From the IMG/VR virus record IMGVR_UViG_3300044957_000556, positions 1 through 52,414 of that record: a stretch of DNA of 52,414 nt; one strand, written 5' to 3'. Position 1 is the first letter of the stretch. Each line of letters opens with the position of its first letter. A model generated the notes under the pieces. It saw only the letters and a program-made list of their open reading frames with translations, was not told the origin of the DNA and searched no databases. The DNA comes from a virus. Made by a program: the position numbers and the translations under genes. Of this stretch, positions 8,572 through 17,452 are shown piece by piece.

Positions 8572-9303
8572 ATGAGAGATTACTTATTAGATTTAGTAGA
8601 ACACAGTTATGACCTAGGATGCATTGAACTGGTCAAGATCACGGGCACAGATCAAAGCACACAAGTAGATGCCATTGCCACAGACAAGAGTGTGGTGTTG
8701 CGAACCAAGTTTCACACACCAGTGGCCGAGTTTATTGGCACGTTTGGCATGCCAAACCTTAGCAAACTAAAAATCTTGCTGAACTTGCAGGAGTACAAAG
8801 AAGATGCACAAATCACTGTCACCCGACAGAACCGCAATGGTGTTGACAGTCCAGTAGGTTTGCACTTTGAAAACAAGGCCAGCGACTTTAAAAATGACTA
8901 TCGCTTCATGGTTACAGAAGTTGTTGCTGAACAACTCAAGCAGTTTAAGATGAAACCTGTTCCTTGGTCAGTTGAGTTTGAGCCCACTGTGGCTGCAATC
9001 CAGCGACTGAAGATGCAGGCACAGGCCAACGCAGAAACACCCAACTTCATGGCCAAGACAGAAAATGGTAACTTGAAATTTTTCTTTGGTGATCATTCTA
9101 CCCACGCCGGTGACTTTGTGTTCCAGGCCGGCGTAGCAGGCAAGCTCACTCGCCCATGGCTATGGCCAGTGTCACAGTTTATTTCTATCATGAATCTCAC
9201 AGGTGACAAAACTGTGCGCATCAGTGATGATGGTGCTACCATGATCACAGTAGACAGTGGCATTGCTGTGTATGAATATATCTTGCCAGCACTGAGCAAG
9301 TGA
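8572..9303 (+). CDS. 45: Sliding clamp (T4 gp45-like)
   Basis: 243 residues, close to T4 gp45 (228), behind GGAGAAA. It shows the two-domain beta-rich layout of DNA clamps: a first half with MPNLSKLKILLNL and VTRQNRNG, a middle linker, and a second half beginning KFFFGDHSTHAGDFVFQAG and ending VDSGIAVYEYILPALSK. As a trimeric ring it would tether the polymerase encoded just upstream and, in T4-like phages, also help late transcription. The family is called from overall pattern and context rather than a single motif. Confidence 0.75.
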   Translation: MRDYLLDLVEHSYDLGCIELVKITGTDQSTQVDAIATDKSVVLRTKFHTPVAEFIGTFGMPNLSKLKILLNLQEYKEDAQITVTRQNRNGVDSPVGLHFENKASDFKNDYRFMVTEVVAEQLKQFKMKPVPWSVEFEPTVAAIQRLKMQAQANAETPNFMAKTENGNLKFFFGDHSTHAGDFVFQAGVAGKLTRPWLWPVSQFISIMNLTGDKTVRISDDGATMITVDSGIAVYEYILPALSK

Positions 9304-9309
9304 TCAGTC

Positions 9310-10833
9310 ATGGACTTTGAACAAGACAACCTGACAGCAAAACAAAGCGACTACGCTATATTCCTTCCTGCTATTTCCAGTTTCTATGCAGGATACATTG
9401 GAAGAGAACGGCACGGAGCAGAACTAGATGCTGGTAGGTTGCCTCAGGCCATTGGCGACATGGAGGCAATGAACTGGCTTAATCCTCACAAGGCCTTGTT
9501 TCCTTACCGGTGGTCACTGTACTCAGCAGGACATGCCAACTTAGATTTGTCCAAGTTTGATGCCAAGGAAGACATAATTCGAGCTAGAGATCCAGGATCT
9601 ACTATGTTGGCAGACTCGGGTGGTTTTCAAATCGCCAAAGGTGTGTGGTCAGGTCGTTGGGCAGATCTCACAGACAAAAAGTCTGAAGCACAGCGAGAAA
9701 AAGTGCTCAAGTGGCAGATGGGCATTGCCACATATGGTATGACCATGGACATACCCACATGGACATTCCGTGATCCCAAGGCCGCAGAAGTGTCAGGCAT
9801 CCACAGTTACGATGATGCTGTCACAGCCACACAATACAACAACGAGTTCTGGATTTCTAATCGCTACGGCGATACAAAGATCTTAAACGTGTTGCAAGGC
9901 GGTAATCATACCGAAGCTGATCACTGGTACGATCTCATGAAACACTACTCGGATCCCTACCGGTACCCCGACCGGCATTTCAATGGCTGGGGCATGGGTG
10001 GTCAGAACATGTGTGATGCACACTTGGTGCTCAAACGCTTGGTACATTTGATCCATGATGGCTTGTTAGAAAAGGGTGTGCATGACTGGATGCACTTCTT
10101 AGGTACTTCTAAACTAGAGTGGGCAGTGTTGCTCACAGACATCCAACGTGCCGTGCGCAAGTATCACAATGCCAACTTCACTATCAGCTTTGACTGCGCT
10201 AGTCCGTTCTTGGCCACGGCCAATGGACAGATCTACACACAGTTGAGAACAGCCAATCGTGGCAAGTGGTCGTACATGATGAGTCCCACAGCTGACGATA
10301 AAAAGTATGCCACTGACACACGCTCATTCCGTGATGCTGTATTACAAGATGGCATTCACGATGTGTTTGAAGACAGCCCCGTATCTGCAAGAATGGCTAT
10401 CAAGGACGTGTGTATCTACCGCCCAGGCGATCTCAACAAGATTGGCAAAGAAGGGCGTACCTCTTGGGACTCGTTCTCTTATGCACTAATGATGGGTCAC
10501 AATGTTTGGCATCATATCCGTGCTGTACAAGAAGCCAACAGACGCTATGATGCTGGCGAATCACCAGATATGATGGTACACCCGATCAACCCAGATTTTG
10601 ATGTACGTCCGCTGATCGATCGAGTGTTTGCCGCACAAGATCGCCAAAAGAGCTTGGCCATAACCGATGAGTATGCTACAATATGGGAAAGAGTAGTGGG
10701 CACACGTGGTTTTACCGGAAAACGTGCTACCAATGCTCATACCATGTTTAACAGTTTGTTCGAAGTTGAAGACCAAGAATCGCAGACTGAAGAGTTTGAT
10801 ACAGCCCTACTAGACCAACTTGAGGCCCAATGA
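9310..10833 (+). CDS. dpdA: DpdA-like 7-deazaguanine DNA transglycosylase
   Basis: A 507-residue protein of the tRNA-guanine transglycosylase superfamily. LADSGGFQ at about 101-107 holds the Asp and the SGGFQ substrate loop of TGTs. NVLQGG (near 195) and GWGMGGQ (near 230) match the base-binding loops, and FTISFDCASPF supplies a candidate nucleophile Asp. Phage members (DpdA) exchange guanine in DNA for a 7-deazaguanine that blocks restriction. FolE, QueD and QueE for precursor synthesis are encoded at 18957, 22804 and 26608, which supports a DNA rather than tRNA role. The zinc-site cysteines of bacterial Tgt are not evident. Confidence 0.8.
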   Translation: MDFEQDNLTAKQSDYAIFLPAISSFYAGYIGRERHGAELDAGRLPQAIGDMEAMNWLNPHKALFPYRWSLYSAGHANLDLSKFDAKEDIIRARDPGSTMLADSGGFQIAKGVWSGRWADLTDKKSEAQREKVLKWQMGIATYGMTMDIPTWTFRDPKAAEVSGIHSYDDAVTATQYNNEFWISNRYGDTKILNVLQGGNHTEADHWYDLMKHYSDPYRYPDRHFNGWGMGGQNMCDAHLVLKRLVHLIHDGLLEKGVHDWMHFLGTSKLEWAVLLTDIQRAVRKYHNANFTISFDCASPFLATANGQIYTQLRTANRGKWSYMMSPTADDKKYATDTRSFRDAVLQDGIHDVFEDSPVSARMAIKDVCIYRPGDLNKIGKEGRTSWDSFSYALMMGHNVWHHIRAVQEANRRYDAGESPDMMVHPINPDFDVRPLIDRVFAAQDRQKSLAITDEYATIWERVVGTRGFTGKRATNAHTMFNSLFEVEDQESQTEEFDTALLDQLEAQ

Positions 10834-11227
10834 AGTCAGAACTAGATGCACAGTTGTGCCAAAACTATTCAAGATATTTACAGATCGAAATCTGCCTATG
10901 ACTGAAACTGCCATGTGTTGGGGCTTTGAACACGGCGATGGTTGGTTCAATATCATCAACCAACTGTGCGGAAACATCCAGAATCATGCTGATTGGCCAA
11001 CCAGACAGGGGTACAATGTATCCCAGGTGGTAGCACAGCAGGTCAAAGAAAAGTTTGACACACTACGATTCTACTATCGTGGTGGCGACGATGTGATCGA
11101 TGGCATGGTTCGTATGACCGAATCTATGAGCAGTGTGACCTGCGAAGTGTGCGGGGCGCCAGGCAAAACAGACGGTCAAGGATGGATTTCTACTCGTTGT
11201 GAAACTCATAGGAAAAAACATGAATAG
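10830..11227 (+). pseudogene. Conserved phage protein with Zn-type C-terminus, frameshifted near its start
   Basis: The natural start overlaps the dpdA stop (ATGA at 10830) and reads MKSELDAQLCQNYS. The conserved body (KIFTDRNLP...MCWGFEHGDGWFNIINQL, then KEKFDTLRFYY and CEVCGAPGK...CETH) lies in another frame that joins at about 10868. One missing base in TATTCAAG would explain this. If the sequence is correct, the gene is broken or shifts frame; a TTG start at 10820 could also yield a product. The CxxC...CxxH end suggests a zinc knuckle. The family is common in T4-like phages; function unknown. Confidence 0.6.
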
Positions 11228-11735
11228 ACCCGGACACAAAGCAGTAAAAACATTCATAGGCACTGAAGTAGAACACACTCCAGCGTTTGGTCTTATAACT
11301 CTGTTTGTTGTAGGTGTGCAGGATTCTACTGTGATCGTGCAACAGGCTAAGTTCCATAAATGTTCACACATTTATTTTGGTGCCAATCAGAGCTTTCCTA
11401 GATTGGATGTCAACGACAGCGATGGTTGGAGGCCTTGGGAAACTATGATACAAGACTGTCTAGATGCAGGCTATCTGTGTACACTGGATCTGGACGTTAG
11501 CTGTGCCGAAGGTTTGCTCGAAAGCGCCTTGGTCGAGCACGATCTATTCATTCCAATGATTTCGGTAAAGTTACCGTACATTCGGCAGTTTGGGTATAAC
11601 GCTACTCTGAAGATTGATGATCGAGATTTCCAAGCAACCAATCCAGGAGTGTGGTGCCATAGTTTACATACACTGCAAAAAAGATCAGTATTTACAGACT
11701 GGTCTAAATATACCCAAGACAAGGTGCTAGATTAA
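11220..11735 (+). CDS. Conserved phage protein of unknown function (FIGTEVEHTP family)
   Basis: A 171-residue protein; the ATG at 11220 overlaps the end of the previous gene by 8 bases. Conserved-looking blocks are TFIGTEVEHTPAFG, HIYFGANQSF, TLDLDVSCAEG, FIPMISVKLPYI and NPGVWCHSLH. I recall very similar proteins in cyanophages of the P-SSM2 type, always as hypothetical. The mixed alpha/beta pattern and acidic patches could fit an enzyme, but no catalytic motif is recognised. It lies beside dpdA and a possible T-fold protein, so a link to deazapurine metabolism is conceivable. Confidence 0.6.
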   Translation: MNRPGHKAVKTFIGTEVEHTPAFGLITLFVVGVQDSTVIVQQAKFHKCSHIYFGANQSFPRLDVNDSDGWRPWETMIQDCLDAGYLCTLDLDVSCAEGLLESALVEHDLFIPMISVKLPYIRQFGYNATLKIDDRDFQATNPGVWCHSLHTLQKRSVFTDWSKYTQDKVLD

Positions 11736-11736
11736 A

Positions 11737-12267
11737 ATGGCTCCACTGTATCGCATCACTCCTTTGGAAAAAAAATCAGTAGAATATTTCGTAGACGTCT
11801 ACAAAAAACCGCCAGACAGCAGAATCCGTGGCTTTGATGTCACAGCAACTTGGCGGTGGGGTCAGGCTTTTAGAGAGGAAGACGAATCTCTATATGAGAA
11901 CGAAGGCACTGTATTTTGTCGTCCCGATGTGGGTTGGGGATGCGAACTAGATGATTTAGTTGCTGTACATGTGAACTTTGGTTGCTGGGACATGGACGGC
12001 AATCATTATGATGATGGATTTACCAAAGAAGAAAAAGCTCGCATCGAAGCACTGTTAAGGTGGGAAACCGAAGACGAAGATGGACGATGCGGCACAGGGT
12101 GGATCTATGATGGCGACCATAACTGGTCTGTAGAAGATGAGCATGTTGCTATCCTGGAGCCTTACAAGGTTGATCTTGTTGACGAAGATTCGTATAATGA
12201 GATCATGGAAGAAAATGTACAACCCACTAAACTAGAACCATCAACCGATTGGCCATTTAAATCATGA
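11737..12267 (+). CDS. Acidic hypothetical protein
   Basis: A 176-residue acidic protein starting 1 base after the upstream stop. It contains FDVTATWRWGQAF, a Trp/Gly/Asp-rich middle (FGCWDMDGNHYDDGF) and an acidic C-terminus. Coding is supported by the ATGA-type overlap with the next gene (12264) and good operon spacing. No family is recognised. Confidence 0.55.
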   Translation: MAPLYRITPLEKKSVEYFVDVYKKPPDSRIRGFDVTATWRWGQAFREEDESLYENEGTVFCRPDVGWGCELDDLVAVHVNFGCWDMDGNHYDDGFTKEEKARIEALLRWETEDEDGRCGTGWIYDGDHNWSVEDEHVAILEPYKVDLVDEDSYNEIMEENVQPTKLEPSTDWPFKS

Positions 12268-12713
12268 ATCAAGAACAAAGAGCACAAGTAGATAGGATCA
12301 TGCAGAGTGCAGATCGTAAAATCTGGGTCACATTCCGCAAAGAAGGGATACATAAGTATCCAGCCGCTGCCACTGATCCGGCGCTGGCAACAGGAGACGA
12401 ATATGATGTATCGTTTTTGGGCTACCCTCATCGCCATATCTTTCATTTTAGGGTTTGGATTGACGTATTCCACAACGATCGAGACGTGGAATTCATTCAG
12501 TTCAAACGATGGTTGGAAAAACTGTATCATAGCGACCAAGGTGTACTGTCGCTAGATTACAAGTCTTGCGAGATGATCGCAGACGATCTATATCTACAAA
12601 TAGCAGACCGTTATCCAGGTCGTGCTGTGTGGATTGAAGTGGCCGAAGATGGTGAGAACGGCTGCCTTATTAAGTATGAAACTCATCGTCCCTATAATTC
12701 AATCGTTATCTAA
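12264..12713 (+). CDS. Conserved phage protein, possible T-fold (QueD/QueF-like) member
   Basis: A 149-residue protein with FRKEGIHKYPAAATDP, VSFLGYPHRHIFHFRVWI, DRDVEFIQFKRWL, SCEMIADDLYLQI and WIEVAEDGENG. The His-rich strand followed by a helix with S-C-E and a late acidic strand is reminiscent of tunnelling-fold enzymes of the QueD/QueF group. The similarity is loose and inferred by eye. It is a conserved hypothetical in T4-like marine phages. Context with dpdA supports, but does not prove, a role in deazapurine chemistry. Confidence 0.5.
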   Translation: MNQEQRAQVDRIMQSADRKIWVTFRKEGIHKYPAAATDPALATGDEYDVSFLGYPHRHIFHFRVWIDVFHNDRDVEFIQFKRWLEKLYHSDQGVLSLDYKSCEMIADDLYLQIADRYPGRAVWIEVAEDGENGCLIKYETHRPYNSIVI

Positions 12714-12724
12714 AGGAAATCAAA

Positions 12725-12997
12725 ATGGGTAAGCAACTATTCAAACCCAATCCCCGTAGTCGTGCTGTGTGGGAGGATTTGGATCGCTATCTCAGCTTCT
12801 GTGTGGATTATGGCTATCGCTATGATCCTGCGGATCTTTACAACAACAAAAGCTATCCCTTCCAGCAGTATCGCAAGCTAGAAGGTGGCAAAGAACCCAA
12901 GGACATGTGGGCCGAAGACACTCGTCGAATGTCAGGATGGCGTCCGGACTTCAAGCGTGATGACCGTAGACCATCACGTGGTCCACGACCATATTAA
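12725..12997 (+). CDS. Small basic hypothetical protein
   Basis: A 90-residue protein behind AAGGAAAT. The N-terminus KQLFKPNPRSRAVWEDLDRYL and a Tyr-rich middle (YGYRYDPADLYNN) precede a highly basic, Pro/Arg-rich tail (DDRRPSRGPRPY) that could touch nucleic acid. No family is recognised. Confidence 0.6.
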   Translation: MGKQLFKPNPRSRAVWEDLDRYLSFCVDYGYRYDPADLYNNKSYPFQQYRKLEGGKEPKDMWAEDTRRMSGWRPDFKRDDRRPSRGPRPY

Positions 12998-13000
12998 TCA

Positions 13001-13666
13001 ATGAAGAATCAGCCCGCAGAAATCAAAGTCTCAGAAAACTTAACTTGGGAATCTGCTCTAGTTGATAGTTTTTTGCAAGACTTTGACTGCGGGCCTCCAA
13101 GTCCTATAAAAGAGTTTGTACCGCAATGGTATAGAGAACTCAAAGGCGATCTATGTACCTATCAAAATGATAGTTGGAGATACGATCACACTGCAAAATA
13201 TTGCAAAGGACTGCAAGGTCTACGCAACATAGGTTAGACTATACTGTTGCCAGTTGATATCACGCAGGAACAAAATGTGATCAGCCGTCGTAAAGCTGTG
13301 CCAGAAATGCTGTATAGTACACACTGGAATGATCGTGATGCCAACGGTGAACACATATGGGATCTCACTGTGATATTTTGGCCTTGGCGAGCCAGATTAT
13401 CTAAAGGATGGCAGATGATGACATCGGCATATCATCTAGATTGGAGCCCTGATTGGTTTGGTTTTGCTGGCATGCCTGCAGCAAACTACAGCATCAACCA
13501 AGATAAAAACAGTATAGATAACATGTACCAGTGGGAGAAACTACTAGACACAGATCAGTTTGACTACTATAATATAGAAACTGTGCATGCCTTTCGCCAA
13601 GGAACATGCATACCCAAGGATACCGTAACGTTTAGTTTTGTAATCATACCCAAAGGAAAACAATGA
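13001..13666 (+). pseudogene. Conserved phage protein interrupted by an in-frame TAG
   Basis: One reading frame runs from ATG 13001 to 13666, broken only by TAG at 13235-13237. The first part (VPQWYRELKGD...TAKYCKGLQGL) and the second (LLPVDIT, PWRARLSKGWQMM, YHLDWSPDWFGFAG, ETVHAFRQGT, TVTFSFVIIPKG) are the two halves of a protein that is continuous in related T4-like phages, as far as I recall. TAG probably replaces a Tyr codon (IG-Tyr-TILLPVD). Either a nonsense mutation, suppression, or a sequence error is possible. Function unknown. Confidence 0.65.
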
Positions 13667-14868
13667 GAAAACTTTTTTATATGGGGCTCGAAAGTTACGA
13701 AGCCCGCTATACACTACAACTCACAGAGTGGAATCGTCGTGTGTTTGACCGACGAGACCTTGATGTAGTCTATATACCAGGCAACACCATCGATAACACC
13801 AAGAGTATTTCAGTGGGGCAAGTATTGGATGCACATGGCCGTAGTTATTTTTCAATGAGCCAGTTGATGAATCTTGTGCAAATGATGAGAAACGGAGAAG
13901 TTACCAGTGAAGACGTTATCTACTTTGAAGACATGTTTCAGCCCGGTATCGAGAGCTTGCCTTATATTCTTGATCAGATTCCTGCTAGTGACCGTCCCCG
14001 TGTGTTTGTTAGGTGCCTTGCTCAATCCATTGATCCTGATGACTTTGTACATGTATGGGGTATGGGCAAATGGATGGGCCTCTACGAACACATGGTTAAT
14101 GACTTTGTGAACGGAGTTCTCGCCACCAACGAAGAAATGGTGGCTCATATGCGTATTGCTGGATGGAGTGCTCCTATCTATAATATTTCTGGCCTAGCAT
14201 TTGGCAAAGAGGAAGTGCTAGAGCGCATCGGTGGCGCACAAAACATTCGCCCGTTCAATAAACGTAAAATGCGTGTGGGCTTTGCCGCCAGATTTGACCA
14301 AGAGAAACAACCTGACTTCTACATGGATCTCATTGAGATGTATTGCAGTCAAGGTTGCCACAAGCGTACAGAGTTTGCAATCTTCCAAGGCGGCCCATTG
14401 CGTAGTAACAATACTCGATATATTGAACGTGCTCGGCAAATGGAACGAGATGGCAAGTTAAAAATCTACGAAAATCTAAACAAGAATGACTACTATGCTC
14501 TCCTTAACGATACTCGGGTGTTGTTTAACTGTGCTCTTCAAGACTGGGTCTCCAACACAGTTTCCGAGGCTGACACTCTTGGCGCTAATGTTCTTTACCC
14601 TGCCTATCGTAGTTTCCCCGAAACTTTTGCAAACGATCCAAACCGCCTTTATGTTCCATGGTCAATAGACGATGCATTTACCAAGTTAGAAATGCTGTTG
14701 ACCGAGCCGCATCACAACATGGGATTGATCAGTGATTGGAACAATGGCACTGTGGATCGTATTGTTGATATTATCACAGGAGTGGGCGAAAAATGGAATC
14801 GATCAGGCAATCGCTATCGCGACCATGTGCCACATGAAAAATATCAAGTTGTGAAAGTGGAAGGATGA
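13663..14868 (+). CDS. GT-B glycosyltransferase (GT4-like)
   Basis: A 401-residue protein. The C-terminal half holds the nucleotide-sugar domain: RKMRVGFAARFDQEKQPDFY, KIYENLNKNDYYALLNDTRVLFNCALQDWVSNTVSEADTLG. The last block is the GT4-type sequence around the conserved Glu (usually E-x7-E), here with Ser-Glu-Ala. The N-terminal half reads as a second Rossmann-like domain. Glycosyltransfer to DNA, virion proteins or a surface glycan are all possible. It opens a run of overlapping sugar genes (SDR, GalE). Confidence 0.7.
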   Translation: MRKLFYMGLESYEARYTLQLTEWNRRVFDRRDLDVVYIPGNTIDNTKSISVGQVLDAHGRSYFSMSQLMNLVQMMRNGEVTSEDVIYFEDMFQPGIESLPYILDQIPASDRPRVFVRCLAQSIDPDDFVHVWGMGKWMGLYEHMVNDFVNGVLATNEEMVAHMRIAGWSAPIYNISGLAFGKEEVLERIGGAQNIRPFNKRKMRVGFAARFDQEKQPDFYMDLIEMYCSQGCHKRTEFAIFQGGPLRSNNTRYIERARQMERDGKLKIYENLNKNDYYALLNDTRVLFNCALQDWVSNTVSEADTLGANVLYPAYRSFPETFANDPNRLYVPWSIDDAFTKLEMLLTEPHHNMGLISDWNNGTVDRIVDIITGVGEKWNRSGNRYRDHVPHEKYQVVKVEG

Positions 14869-15482
14869 CCTTGAATGTGTTGGTGCTAGGTGCTACCGGT
14901 GGTGTTGGCTCAGCCTGCTGTAAGATATTGCGACAAGAAAAAAAATACCATGTTACTGCATGGGGATCCTGCAACCTGGACTTAGACTTTCCTGAACAGA
15001 TCTTTGTCAAAGATTTCAGCAAGTTTGACATTGTGATAAACTGTGCGGCACATAACCAAGGAACTTATAGAGGTTTTTTGCAAAATGATTGGCACAACCA
15101 ACTGAGCCAAATCATGGTTAACTATGCTGCCAACTTGTTCTTGTTCAAACATTATGCTTGCTCAAGATCTCAAGGCAAATATGTTTGGTGTAACACCGAC
15201 TTCTCAACCGGAATCACTCCTTATAAAAGTGTGTATCTGAGTACCAAGTTGGCCAGTCAATACGCTATAGATTTAGCAAAACAAGAGGTCACACACATTT
15301 CTGTGCTTGAAGCACAGTTTGGTGCAGTCAAAACCAATCTCAGATATCGTAACTTTGAAGGAACACTGACGCAGGAACAAGTCAGAGATACCTACGACAC
15401 GGACCCTATGGATCCCAGCTACGTGGCAACTTTCATGATAGAAGCCATTGACAAAAACTTAGAAAAGGTGATAATAAAATGA
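14865..15482 (+). CDS. Short-chain dehydrogenase/reductase
   Basis: A 205-residue protein with the N-terminal cofactor loop VLGATGGVGSACC (GxxGxxG), INCAAHNQG after strand 4, a Ser region (CNTDFSTG) and YLSTK as the Tyr-x3-Lys catalytic pair. The length fits a classical SDR lacking a long C-terminal extension. It overlaps the upstream glycosyltransferase and downstream galE by ATGA, so it probably reduces or oxidises a sugar intermediate in the same pathway. The substrate is not deducible. Confidence 0.75.
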   Translation: MTLNVLVLGATGGVGSACCKILRQEKKYHVTAWGSCNLDLDFPEQIFVKDFSKFDIVINCAAHNQGTYRGFLQNDWHNQLSQIMVNYAANLFLFKHYACSRSQGKYVWCNTDFSTGITPYKSVYLSTKLASQYAIDLAKQEVTHISVLEAQFGAVKTNLRYRNFEGTLTQEQVRDTYDTDPMDPSYVATFMIEAIDKNLEKVIIK

Positions 15483-16420
15483 AAGTAATAGTTACCGGTG
15501 CCGCCGGATATATTGGTGGGCAGACAGTGCTTCATCTGCTTGATCAAGGGCACGAAGTGCATGGACTAGATCGTAGGACTTTGCCTGACAATCTCAAGTC
15601 ATTGACTAACTTTCTACAAGCCGACTTTTTCAGCGATCAGGCGTTGAACTGGATGGTAAAGGTAGAGGCTGATGCCATCATACACTGTGCTGGTACCAGT
15701 CTTGTTGGCCCCAGTGTGATGAACCCATCTGAATATTACTACAACAACTTTATCAAAACCTTTCAGATGTTGACTTGGATGATCGGGCCCAAGCGTGCTC
15801 GAATCATCTTCAGTTCCAGTGCCGCAACCTACGGTGATCCTGTGATGTCTCCTTGCAGTGAACTGGATCCTCCCCTGCCAATCAGTCCCTACGGCCAGTC
15901 TAAGCTCATGGTTGAATGGATGCTGGAGGCCTATCATCATGCCTATGGACTTGATTATGTAAGTTTCCGCTATTTCAATGCCTGTGGCGCAGATCCCAAA
16001 GGTCGTCATGGTCAAGAGCCTGGTGCCACACACATCATTGCTAGGTTATTAGAAAGTGTTCGCAATGGCGAAAGTTTTACTCTGTACGGCGACAACTATC
16101 CTACTCTCGATGGAACATGTATCAGAGATTACATCCATGTAGATGACATAGCACGAGCTCACTGCATGGCCTTGGATGCCACTGTTCCTGCAGGTGTGTA
16201 CAATCTTGGTACCAGTTCAGGGCACAGCAACAGAGAGATTGTTTCAGTAGCAGAAAAAGTCACTGGTCAACAAATAGATCTTCATCATGGGCCAATACGT
16301 GCAGGAGATCCAGCTTTGCTTACTGCAACAGCTGATAAGTTTCACAGCATCACAGGCTGGGTTCCTCGTTACAACATTGAAGAAATAATAACTCACGCAT
16401 GGGCATGGTACAATAAGTAA
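15479..16420 (+). CDS. galE: UDP-glucose 4-epimerase-like NAD-dependent sugar epimerase
   Basis: A 313-residue extended SDR. TGAAGYIGG binds NAD; SSSAATYGDP carries the catalytic Ser/Thr; YGQSK gives Tyr-x3-Lys; RYFNACGADP, GTCIRDYIHVDD and YNLGTSSGHS are GalE hallmarks. The length is slightly below E. coli GalE (338). It should interconvert UDP-glucose and UDP-galactose (or the N-acetyl forms) and feed the neighbouring glycosyltransferases. Confidence 0.88.
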   Translation: MKVIVTGAAGYIGGQTVLHLLDQGHEVHGLDRRTLPDNLKSLTNFLQADFFSDQALNWMVKVEADAIIHCAGTSLVGPSVMNPSEYYYNNFIKTFQMLTWMIGPKRARIIFSSSAATYGDPVMSPCSELDPPLPISPYGQSKLMVEWMLEAYHHAYGLDYVSFRYFNACGADPKGRHGQEPGATHIIARLLESVRNGESFTLYGDNYPTLDGTCIRDYIHVDDIARAHCMALDATVPAGVYNLGTSSGHSNREIVSVAEKVTGQQIDLHHGPIRAGDPALLTATADKFHSITGWVPRYNIEEIITHAWAWYNK

Positions 16421-16423
16421 TGT

Positions 16424-17452
16424 ATGTATCATACTGCTGAACTTGTACACTGGATGCAAAATCAAGATACCAAGGCCATACTTCCGGCGCAGGTAGATAT
16501 TGATTTAACCAATATTTGTAACCAAGATTGTTATTATTGCAACAGTGCAGACCATAGGTTGGCTTCGCCTGTACAAAAAAAATACACTGAATACATTGAA
16601 CTCTTAGACAAACTGGCCACTTGGCGAGCTCATACTCCCAACAGCTATGGAACCACGCATACCATCACCTATCCAGGTGGAGGAGAACCCACTGTACTGG
16701 CAGGGTATGAGCATGTGATAGAACATACCATTGATCTTGGATTTCTTACTTCCATTACAACCAATGGGTCTAAGCTAGATAGATTGTTAGACAGCGTATC
16801 TGTAAGTAAACTACAGAAAATGGCCTGGGTAGGCATTGACATTGACGCTGGTACCGAAGATCTATATGAAAAAATTCGCAGAAGTTTGACCTCTAAAAGT
16901 CTGTTTCAAAGAGTAAAATCTAATGCCAAGGAACTTATTGCCGCAGATGTCAATGTAGATTTCAAGTGCTTGATCAATCCCTACAACGACAATCAAGAAG
17001 CCATTGATGAGTTATTTGACTATGTTAAAGAAGTACAAGGTCGTATGTTGTATTTCCGCCCCGTGATTTATAATAACAAAGCACACCCAATAACCAATGA
17101 ACTAAAATATTGGATATCTCAAGCCAGTGAACGCACAGGCGTTCCGTATTGGATCAATGAAAACAAAACACAACCAAGACAATACAAACGCTGTCATCAA
17201 ATGTATCACTTCCCTGTGTTTTGTGCCGAAGGATACATTTATGTTTGTTGTGATAACAAAGGAAACTCCCAGTTCAGTATAGGTCGTTGGGACCAGGGAG
17301 ACTTTCGAGACCTGTGGCTGAATCAGCGCCATCATGACATTTACAATAAAACCAACGTGTCATTGTGTAGACCTTGCCGACCCAACGCCACTAACAATGA
17401 TATCCAATCCATAATAGATAATCCAAAAACTATCGAACAACTATATCTATGA
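16424..17452 (+). CDS. Radical SAM/SPASM-type protein
   Basis: A 342-residue protein. CNQDCYYC (C32, C36, C39) is the CxxxCxxC 4Fe-4S site; YPGGGEPT is the SAM-binding GGE motif. The C-terminal half has CHQMYHFPVFCAEGYIYVCCDN...CRPCRP, the Cys-rich SPASM layout that binds auxiliary clusters. Such enzymes often modify peptides or sugars. The overlap with a DUF6165-like and a dioxygenase-like gene suggests a joint tailoring pathway; no precursor peptide was found next to it. Confidence 0.8.
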   Translation: MYHTAELVHWMQNQDTKAILPAQVDIDLTNICNQDCYYCNSADHRLASPVQKKYTEYIELLDKLATWRAHTPNSYGTTHTITYPGGGEPTVLAGYEHVIEHTIDLGFLTSITTNGSKLDRLLDSVSVSKLQKMAWVGIDIDAGTEDLYEKIRRSLTSKSLFQRVKSNAKELIAADVNVDFKCLINPYNDNQEAIDELFDYVKEVQGRMLYFRPVIYNNKAHPITNELKYWISQASERTGVPYWINENKTQPRQYKRCHQMYHFPVFCAEGYIYVCCDNKGNSQFSIGRWDQGDFRDLWLNQRHHDIYNKTNVSLCRPCRPNATNNDIQSIIDNPKTIEQLYL

